In this document: positions 56,725 through 64,000 of the stretch, piece by piece | How positions within the stretch are numbered: position 1 is the first letter of the stretch | Layout of the letters: each line of letters opens with the position of its first letter | Translations under genes and position numbers: made by a program | The notes under the pieces: model-generated | Seen by the model: the letters and a program-made list of their open reading frames with translations, nothing else | Told to the model about the DNA's origin: nothing | Database searches by the model: none | Assembly (NCBI GenBank): GCA_033977485.1 | Contig: CM066998.1 | Location: 55,580,274 to 55,644,273 of the forward strand | Direction of reading: 5' to 3' | Source: Hydrangea macrophylla | Taxonomy: Eukaryota > Streptophyta > Magnoliopsida > Cornales > Hydrangeaceae | Length of the DNA: 64,000 nt

Positions 56725-59001
56725 ATGGTGGACGACACAGTTGGTCCTAGTGATGTGGAGATTGTTGACGTTGGAGATGATGCTGCTGCCTCCCAAAAAT
56801 CTCACGATGGGGCTGCAACTGGCACCTCTAAACCTCCACTTCCACCTAAGTCTAAGAGGACTAGGAAGGTCAAGGTAACTCAAGTTACTCAACCAAAATC
56901 TGAAACTAAAAGAACTAGTGGTAGAAAACGATCCATTGCGTGGGATCATTTTAAAAGAATTGAAGAGGATGGTACACAAAAGGCTGTTTGTAATTATTGT
57001 GGAAAGAAGTACTTTTCGGATCCTAAACTTAATGGGACAACAAATTTGATTGCACATTTGTCCAATTGCCCGAAGTATGATCGAAAATTGGAAGGGGGAC
57101 AACAAACCCTCTCTTTTCAATCCAAAAAAGATGGAGAAGAGGGGGTTCAACTTGTGGCAACGAGCTTTTCTGTGGAGGCTGCAAGAAAAGCTCTTGCCCA
57201 AATGATCGTTGTTGATGAGTTGCCCTTCCGATTTGTAGAAAATCAAGGTTTTAGAAATTATTCTACTGTATTGCAACCTAAGTTCAAGATCATACCATCA
57301 CGTTATACAGTGGCAAGGGATATTGTTAAAATATACAAGGCTGAGATGGTTAAGTTAAAGGATGCCTTGAAAGGCCGTAGGGTTTGCCTTACCACAGACA
57401 CATGGACTTTGAACCAAAATCTTAATTATATGTGTCTTACTTGTCATTTTATTGATGATAATTGGAAGTTGCAAAAAAGGATCTTGAATTTTTGTCAAGT
57501 AGATGACCATAGGGGAGAGACAATTGGGAAAAAGACTGAGACATGTCTACTAGAGTGGAACATTGATAGCATATTTACTTTGACTGTAGATAATGCTAGT
57601 TCAAATACTTCAACCATTAGATTCTTGCAAGGGGTAACTAAATATTGGAAGGGGACCATCTTAGGACATGAATTTTTACACATGAGATGTTGTGCTCATA
57701 TCTTAAATTTGATTGTATGTGATGGGTTGAAAGAACTTGATACCTCGATTGTTAAAGTCCGAGATGCGGTGAGGTATGTCAAATCCTCACCACATAGATT
57801 TGTTTTTTTCAAGAATTGTGTTGAGAAGTTACAACTTGGGGATGGGGGAAAAGGTCTTGTATGCTTGGATGTCCCTACAAGGTGGAACTCCACCTATCTA
57901 ATGTTCGAACGTGCTCAAAAATTTGAGAAGTCATTTGATAGCATGGCTTTTGAGGACCCAAAATATAAGGACTACTTCATTATGCAAGATGCTAGTGAGA
58001 ATGGTGACCCTCCGAATGAAGAAGATTGGGAAAAATGTAGGACTTTTGTGAAGTTTTTGAAACTTTTTTATTTGGAAACCAAGCGGTTTTCGGGTACTTT
58101 GTATGTAACTTCCAATACTTTATTTGATGAAATTTTTGTAATTAAAAGTAAAATAGATCAATTGAGTAAAAGTCCCGATGATTTGTGTTCTACAATGGCA
58201 AAAAACATGAAAGCAAAGTTTGACAAGTATTGGGGAAGTGGGGATAAAATTAACCTTCTTTTGTATGTTTCCGTTTTACTTGATCCAAGAAAGAAGTTAT
58301 CTTATTTGTAATGGTGTTTCCATGAGATGTATGGGAGTGAAAATGAGAAAGTGGCTAGTAATATGATTGGTAAAGTGAAGGGAGCAATCACACGTTTGTA
58401 TGAATGTTATGCTTCTTCTCACTTAACAAATGTGCAAGTAGCAAGTGGGAGCGAGGAACCATCCATGGAAATTGATGAGGATTGTGATGATCCCCACACA
58501 ATTATTGCTTCCCGTTATAAGATGTATTTGGATGCTCAACAATCTAAAGAATGTAAAAATGAGGTGGAGAAGTACCTAGCCGAATCTCGTGAAGGTGCAA
58601 ATGATAAGAATTTTGATATATTGGGTTGGTGGAAGGTTAATATTCATAGGTATCAAGTTTTAGGGGAAGTGGCAAGGGATGTGTTGGCGGTACCCGTTTC
58701 TACCGTTGCTTCTGAGTCGGCATTTAGTACAGGAGGCCGCATCCTTGATCCGTTTCGTAGCTCACTCTCTCCCAACATGGTACAAACCCTTGTATGTGGA
58801 CAAAATTGGCTTCAAGCTAACCACCCAATTTCTATATCGCGGTTGTTGGAGGCGGTTGAAGAATTTGATAATTGTTATGATGCAGGTAATCTAAATTTAT
58901 AAGTTTACTAATATATCTTGTACATTTTTTTTCTCGTTTACTAATATTTTGATAAATTTTTTTTGGTAGAATTTGAGGATGCGGAATCAAGTGGAAAATA
59001 G
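56725..59001 (+). pseudogene. hAT transposase (BED, RNase H-like, hAT_C), one premature stop
   Basis: ATG 56725 lies just after an acceptor-like ttgtacag. The N-terminal BED zinc finger (residues about 72-118) has CNYCGKKY and NLIAHLSNC. The catalytic RNase H fold contains CLTTDTWTLNQNLNYMCLTC and TVDNASSNTSTIRF, then HMRCCAHILNLIVCDGL. The C-terminal dimerisation domain has GWWKVNIHRYQVLGEVARDV and VPVSTVASESAFSTGGRILD. A TAA at 58309-58311 interrupts an otherwise continuous frame; after it the same frame runs on as WCFHEMYGSENE. A GT-AG intron at 58886-58969 would replace the local stop at 58902 and give the ending EFEDAESSGK, stop 58999-59001. It resembles plant RICESLEEPER/ZBED-like transposases. 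Confidence 0.9.
58886..58969 (+). other. Putative last intron of hAT 1 transposase
   Basis: gatgcag|gtaatct ... tttttttggtag|aatttg, 84 bp, T-rich before the acceptor. Splicing removes the stop at 58900-58902 and continues in frame for 11 codons. Confidence 0.6.
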
Positions 59002-59475
59002 TTCATGCCAATTGTGGAAGTAGCAAGTGTCATGGATGATTTATCAAGCATGCTTAGTGCCAGTGGCTACTTTTTTCTATGTAGTTTGTTGTTGATTACT
59101 TAGTTGATTTGGTGTGAAGTACTGACTATTGAACATGTTTCTAACTTTCTATTATGTTTTGTTATTTTGCAATGGTGTTTCTAGTATCTAGACTGCTGGA
59201 CATGTGTTAGATACTAGACATATTACTTGTTGTGATGTTTGGTGTTATTGTTTTATGTTTGCAAATTGCAATTCTGCAGGTGTTGTCCAAAAAATAAGCC
59301 TAAATTAATGTATAAATTGACACTAGACATATTACTCAGGCCCAATTTGAGTGGTTTATTAGTGCCTTAGTTTCTTCCATGCTTTTATATTAAGCTGACC
59401 CAATAGGTGGTGTTTTCAAAATAGGTCCAATATAAATTAAATTTAATAGAATGAGGCTCAATTTGAAAATGGCCC
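59002..59475 (+). other. 3' UTR region of hAT 1
   Basis: Non-coding, AT-rich, leading to the right subterminal array. Confidence 0.5.
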
Positions 59476-59642
59476 AACCGACCGAACCGACCGCCAACCG
59501 ACCGACAATCGATACCAACTGAACCGATCGAAAATCGACAATAACGGTCGATTGACGGTTCTAGTAGTGCAAGAACCGATCACATCGGTTCAGCTGACGA
59601 TTTTGTCCAAAACCGAACCGACCGACCGAATGCCCACCCCTA
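59476..59642. repeat. Right subterminal repeat array of hAT 1
   Basis: ccgaccgaaccgaccgccaa and relatives, with mixed orientation, end at TGCCCACCCCTA. It mirrors the left array. Confidence 0.8.
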
Positions 59643-59697
59643 CGTGCGGGAGACAAAATAGAAAAGAAGAATGAGAGGAAATGGAGAAGAAATGAGG

Positions 59698-59699
<2 letters not shown>

Positions 59700-59748
<49 letters not shown>
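59700..59748. repeat. GA microsatellite
   Basis: An unbroken run of about 24 AG dinucleotides. Confidence 0.95.
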
Positions 59749-59751
<3 letters not shown>

Positions 59752-60989
59752 GAGAAGATAGTCTCCACAGTCCACTGCCACGACTCCACCGCCGTCGCTG
59801 CCACTCCACTGCTATCGCCGCCACTCCACCACCGCTCACTCTCCTTCTCACTGTCGACATCTCCCTTTCAACTCCGACGCAGTAGTTTTTCGGTGAGATC
59901 TCGCTCTCTAACTTAGATCTACTACACTCTCTCTACCTCTCACTACCGCCAAAATGTGGAGTTTTTTCATCTTCATTTTCAGAATCTGAGGTTTGTTAAC
60001 ATCTTTGTTTTCTTTTTTGAGAGATTTCAGAAGTTAGGAATTTTTTTTTTAAAGATCTACAATATGTTTTAGTTCTTCTCCTTAGATCTACTATTTTGGT
60101 AGCTATTTCTTTCGTTTTCAATGATTTCTGCTATGATATGTGTGCGACTTCCTCTTTGTTAGGGTTTTTTCTTCAAAATTGTAAATTTGTAAAAAAAAAA
60201 TCAAAAAAATAGCTATCCCATGTACTAATTCCAACTACCAAACATATTATGTATTTGGGGTGCTGACTTTCTAACGTGATCATCTCCCTGGTCTGAATTT
60301 CTCCTTTTAGTACTAAGAATTAACTTGGATCCCATTATGTGTCTAGGCATTTGTTGGAGGGCTTGCGTTGACTTCGATCATTTTGGTAAGATACTAGAGG
60401 CCACTATCACCATCGAATTGAAGGTTCGGGTTTCTCGACTCGAGGTGCCGGTAGACCCATCAAGTGTTGGACCTATGTTTGTTTTCCTCTACCCTCATTT
60501 CTTTGTTTTACAGAGAGGTATACAAACATAGGTTTATTTTAGATTTTATCTTCCGATTAATGTTCAAATTGGGACTTGAATACCCCAATTTATGTAAAAC
60601 TTAATGATTTGCCTTGTCAACCTTTGGAACATAAAAATTCATGAATAACTGAATTTTGTATAATTGATTTCTTTTTTTGATAACTTGGACCGCCATTTTC
60701 ACAGGGCATATGCATTTAATTGGCCATTAGTGACTGTTATATCATAGAGTGGCAAATTAGTTTTTTTTTTTTTGCCGTATAGCCATTGCACTATCTTTTA
60801 TCTTGTCTCTCTTAGATTATTTCACTAATCCACATGGTAAAACTGATCACCTCATAGATTATTCACTGGCATGTTTCGGATTCCCCCTTTCACCGAGAAC
60901 ACGAGGTAGTGACATATTATCATATATAGAAATAAAAAAAAATGTGTTGTTTGTGTGCGAGTGTATATGTGTTTGCATGTTTGTGTGTG

Positions 60990-61020
<31 letters not shown>

Positions 61021-61069
61021 GCTCATTCTCTCTCTCTCTCGCTCGCTCATTCTCTCTCTCTCTCTCTCG
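60990..61069. repeat. CT microsatellite, interrupted
   Basis: TC dinucleotides broken by cactcgctcattc units. Confidence 0.9.
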
Positions 61070-61320
61070 TTTTATTTCTGTGAATCTCACCTGATCTCTA
61101 ATGAGTTTTCTTACAAACCCATGATTGTAAAAACATGTTTTTCAAACTTCTTTGGGGGTTTCAACTTGGTTCATAAATGTGAGTGCCTTCAATTGCTTTT
61201 TGTGTTGGTTTTTTCCATTTTATGTATTCACTTGAAAGTTGGAACTCAACTGACTTAGACTATAATGTTTATTGGTTAAGACAATTTTTAGTGTTGGCTA
61301 AAGAAAATGAAATCACATGA

Positions 61321-61512
61321 TTGATTTGCAATGACAAGTTCAGAAGTGCTGAGCATAGAGTTCTGGATGGACCAGTTGGGCCGAGGGCATCACCTGCATG
61401 TTTCTTCTTACCTAGTACCATGAATGCAATTAATAAACCATATAGGCCAAATTTGGGATGCCGCATGGAATGCATGTTTCAAAAGACATGGCTAGGTATT
61501 TGGGTTGCATGA
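61321..61512 (+). pseudogene. 2-oxoglutarate/Fe(II) dioxygenase C-terminal remnant
   Basis: The frame after a TGA at 61318-61320 reads LICNDKFRSAEHRVLDGPVG then PRASPACFF. In plant 2OG dioxygenases of the ACC-oxidase-homologue type, the His of EHRVL is the third iron ligand and the RxS of GPR.S binds 2-oxoglutarate; both are present (RAS). The upstream HxD half is absent. After about residue 35 the similarity fades, and a TGA ends the frame at 61512. It is therefore a fragment of a last exon, perhaps captured by a transposon. The minus-strand frame over it is a shadow. Confidence 0.65.
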
Positions 61513-62589
61513 GAGGTGCTTTCAAAAAGTCCCAAGTTAGGGTACTAATTTTATCTTCTCAATTTGCTAATTTTAGATTTCTTATCTTCTCACTTCTCTT
61601 TTATCTTCTCAATCTAATGTCTATTATTTTTACCTTTTCTTGGTGTAGTAATCGCATGGGCAGTGGCAATTCTAAGCTCATTATCATAGTGAGTGCTATT
61701 TGAAAAAAAAATCCCAAAGTAGTGCTGTTTGAAACTTTAATTTGATGTCAGTATTTGGGTTTGGATTTTTTGTAGTAATGGAGCACAAAAGAGGGGGAAA
61801 AAAGAGGTATTGCAATGGCTAGTATTAATGTATTCAATCCTTTTCTTGTATAATTTCTTTTGCATTAAGGTATTCATTCTCTAGCAAAATTAGTAGGTAT
61901 TCAAAGTGGTCTTACGATGCCATCTTATTATCTAATTGATTTACTGCTTAACCGTGTAACTCGAGCAATGGTTTTTGTTTCTTTGATCTTACTGCTTTCT
62001 TCGATTATAATATACTGTTTGTTTTAGCTATGTTTTTCCAAGTATTTGTTAATAACACATAAGAACTCATTCTTCAAGATGTGTATAAGCTCTAACCACA
62101 CCATGTTAAACATCTTTCTGCAATTGATTTCTAATAGTTTCAATTTAGTAATGCCAAGTACTGATTCATCTTTGAAAGTTGGTGTTTAATTTATTAAAGC
62201 ATTTATGCAGTGATGGGAGCAAGGATCCCAGACATGATTTCATGGGATTAGAACTTTGAACCTATAGGAAGCACCCCACTCAGTTTTATTGTTAAGGTTA
62301 TTATTTTCTCTTCCAAACAGCACTTAAAAAAGTATCTCCCCTAACTGTCAATCTTTGGCAATGAATTCTAATTTGATTTCTGTCATGGATTAGTCTTTGA
62401 AGTTTAACATTTTGATTAGTTATTCAGGATTGCTATAGATGTGATGATTTCTATCACGATTTCTGCCAATGAAATCTAAGTTGTTCCAAAAGTGTGATGT
62501 GGCCATTATCAAGCTAATGATTTTAATTCCATAGATTGTTAATTGTTATTCAGGATTGTTACATATTACCCAGTATATATGTATGTTCA
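61513..62589. other. Unassigned AT-rich DNA
   Basis: No supported ORF, repeat or RNA gene. It contains ttcttggtgtagta at about 61636, discussed among the rejected items. Confidence 0.4.
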
Positions 62590-62599
62590 TCATGGTTCG

Positions 62600-62790
62600 T
62601 AGTCTCGGCCGATACCGAGTCATCTCGGCCGAGTCGACTCGGTTTCGCTGGGTAACGAAACGAGATTCAGAGACGAGTCAATAAATAATCAAAACGACGT
62701 CGAATCGGTTCTCATCTCGGCCGTACCGCCATGTCTCGGACGATATGGTGTCGTCTCGCACGAGATCTCGGACGAGACGACGAGATGAAG
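62600..62790. repeat. Subterminal array of hAT 2
   Basis: About ten copies of ctcgg(c/a)cga or gtctcg-type words in both orientations, for example atctcggccgagtcgactcg near 62622. Confidence 0.65.
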
Positions 62791-63127
62791 ATCAGAGCTA
62801 TAGATTTGAGGGGAAAAAAAGGGCAAATCGTACCTGAGTGAGGAGTATGTTTGATTCTCTCTCCACTTGCTCGCATAGATCAAAAAAAAAAAAGCAGATA
62901 ACTTCTGTGGCTCGTCTCCAACTCTCTCTGTTCGATCTCGATCTGAGATCCCCTTTCGCCCTCTCTGTGGTTCGTCTCCTCTCTCTCTGTTCGAGATCTG
63001 AGATCCAGAGTCTGGTCGCAATCTGCTGGAGGACTCTCCCTCTCTGCTCGCGATCTGCTGGAGCCTTCTGGGTTTCATCGTCTCATCGTCTCTCTCTCTC
63101 TGGGTCGCAGCTTCAAGAAGAAGAGAG

Positions 63128-63944
63128 GTAAGGGTTTTTTGTGTTTGGGTTTTTTTTTATTTAGTTGTATGAGCACCCTACTGATTAACAATTTGTGGCT
63201 GTATTGGAATTAAGTAATGCTTAGTTAACACTTGTATTTTTTTTATTTTTTTATCAAAGTTAACACTTGTATTTGGTTGTGTATTATATTATAATTATAA
63301 TATATTATGCTCAACACTTAAGTGATTTATTAAATACTATCAAATTATATTACACAATACTATAATATACCAAATTATAATTATATGCTACCACATTATA
63401 TTAATATTAAATTATTAATTATAATTACATACTACCACAGTATATAATTATTAAATTAATAATTATAACTTATTATTTTAAAAAATAAATTAAAATTGAA
63501 CTACTCCCTCCGTCCCATTTTTTGAGTCCTATGTTTCATTTTAGGATGTCCCAAAATTAGTGTCCACTTTTCTAAATTGGTATATAATTTTTATCCACTT
63601 TCCAAAACTATCCTTTCTTGAAATCTACACCAAGACAAAATTTAAAAAATTACTGTAATGATTAGGGGCAATTGTGGAAAGTAGGTGTAGATTCTTTTTG
63701 TCCCCTTAATAAGGTGAGTTCCCAAAGGTGGACTAAAAAAATGGGACGGAGGGAGTAAGAAACTTATTATTAATAAATAATTATTACTAAACAAAAAACT
63801 TAATTATTAATAAATAAATCACTTATTATTTCTTGCTAAATTAAATTTGACATTACAAATACACATTCGATTTATTTGTCACATTTGAAAATAAGTTTAC
63901 TGTTTATTCAAGACTAAGTCTGTGTTTTTATTTACATTTGTTAG
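63128..63944 (+). other. Putative first intron of hAT 2
   Basis: gagag|gtaagggtt at the start and tttgttag|aATG at the end. AT-rich, 817 bp, with a MITE inside. It parallels the leader intron proposed for hAT 1. Confidence 0.55.
63504..63755. mobile_element. Stowaway MITE (Tc1/mariner type)
   Basis: Termini CTCCCTCCGTCCCATTTTTT and, inverted, the matching AATGGGACGGAGGGAG. TA flanks both sides (63502-63503, 63756-63757). 252 bp and non-coding. This is the classic plant Stowaway signature. Confidence 0.93.
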
Positions 63945-63945
63945 A

Positions 63946-64000
63946 ATGCCTCCAAAACAAGATATCGGTTGGGATCATGGAAAACCGGTTGGAGGGAGTA
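63946..64000 (+). CDS. hAT transposase N-terminus, partial
   Basis: ATG at 63946, two bases after the acceptor, reads MPPKQDIGWDHGKPVGGS to the window end. A D-x-GW-x-HG-x-x-V start immediately before a BED-type zinc finger is common in plant hAT transposases. Only 18 codons are visible. Confidence 0.6.
   Translation, partial: MPPKQDIGWDHGKPVGGS

Larger units (their letters stand above)
55122..59642 (+). mobile_element. hAT transposon 1, nearly complete
   Basis: Terminal inverted repeats TAGGGGTGGGCA at 55122 and TGCCCACCCCTA ending 59642. Both ends carry dense ACCGAACCGACCG-type repeats. Inside: CT-rich leader with (TC)n at about 55398, a possible donor at 55579 (acg|gtatgt) and acceptor at 56719 (ttgtacag), transposase, a short 3' intron and a 3' UTR. 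It lies within a CACTA-like region. Confidence 0.88.
59651..61320 (+). other. Region right of hAT 1: microsatellites, no supported gene
   Basis: Holds a purine-rich leader-like stretch, a GA microsatellite (59700-59748), short ccactccac/ccgccg repeats at about 59775-59850, and a CT microsatellite (60990-61069). It may be the rest of the CACTA-like element. Plus frames of 68-151 codons (60325-60531, 60803-61258) are low in complexity or have no motif. Confidence 0.45.
62590..64000 (+). mobile_element. hAT transposon 2, 5' part (runs off window)
   Basis: From about 62600 a dense array of ctcggccga, ctcggacga and gagtcgactc words marks the subterminal region. Then comes a CT-rich leader (about 62850-63127), a donor gag|gtaagg at 63128, an intron with a Stowaway MITE, an acceptor ttgttag at 63938-63944 and the transposase start. 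The exact left terminus is not fixed. Confidence 0.65.

Noticed and set aside
56653..57276. 207-codon minus-strand frame
   Set aside because: Antisense of the hAT transposase BED region.
61636..61650. ttcttggtgtagta as the right end of the CACTA-like element
   Set aside because: The last base does not match CACTA, no matching 3-bp duplication is present, and no taacggaaa repeats lie nearby.
1..64000. tRNA, rRNA or other structured RNA genes
   Set aside because: I looked for cloverleaf-like A/B boxes and conserved rRNA words and saw none. A tRNAscan or Rfam search would settle it.

Overview
This is plant nuclear DNA, most likely from a eudicot. The sequence shows Ty3/gypsy elements of several plant clades (chromovirus, Athila-like, Tat-like, Ogre-like), Ty1/copia, a LINE tail, two BED-type hAT transposons with GT-AG introns, Stowaway, Tourist and other MITEs, and CpG decay. 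The species cannot be named from the sequence. I see no intact host gene, tRNA or rRNA. The only host-derived coding sequence I recognise is a short remnant of a 2-oxoglutarate/Fe(II) dioxygenase near 61.4 kb. Almost every element open reading frame carries stops or frameshifts, so coding features are entered as pseudogenes.

Layout. 1-460: 3' end of a LINE. 875-1271: two MITEs. 1307-2586: LTR, PBS and degenerate interior of a copia-like or TRIM-like element. 2587-4357: 5' part of another LTR. 4358-14762: Tekay-like chromovirus A (+) with both LTRs, an extra acidic ORF before gag, and gag, pro, RT, RNase H, integrase and chromodomain. Its 3' LTR is broken at 14762 by a minus-strand Ogre-like element X (3' LTR 14763-18027, polypurine tract 18028-18041, satellite-like 3' UTR repeats, gag remnant at 31.1-31.4 kb). 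X is itself split by a recent gag-protease-only LTR element (20517-29320) with a perfect 5-bp target duplication. 31725-32900: LTR of a further minus-strand element C. 32901 to about 43060: minus-strand Athila-like element B (3' LTR, env-like ORF with a putative intron, deleted pol, protease, gag tail). 43648-43923: Tourist MITE. About 44.5-49.74 kb: Tat/Retand-like element D (+). 49741-54118: copia element E (+). 54261-54850: another LTR. 54860 on: CACTA-like terminus. 55122-59642: hAT transposon with one stop in an otherwise full transposase. 59651-62589: microsatellites and the dioxygenase remnant. 62590-64000: 5' part of a second hAT with a Stowaway MITE in its first intron.

The most unusual signal is shared by unrelated elements. 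Each LTR family carries its own short self-complementary motif in clusters: CAATCGATTG in A and E, CAGTCGACTG in C, TTCGATCGATCGAA in B, TCGCGCGA in the gag-protease element, CCGCGG in X. All are centred on, or built from, CpG. They sit in LTRs and in leader or post-pol spacers. Imperfect copies are very often the TpG or CpA products expected from methyl-cytosine deamination. I know of no described function for such arrays.

All calls were made by reading the sequence. No alignment or database search was run, so clade names and identity estimates are by eye.
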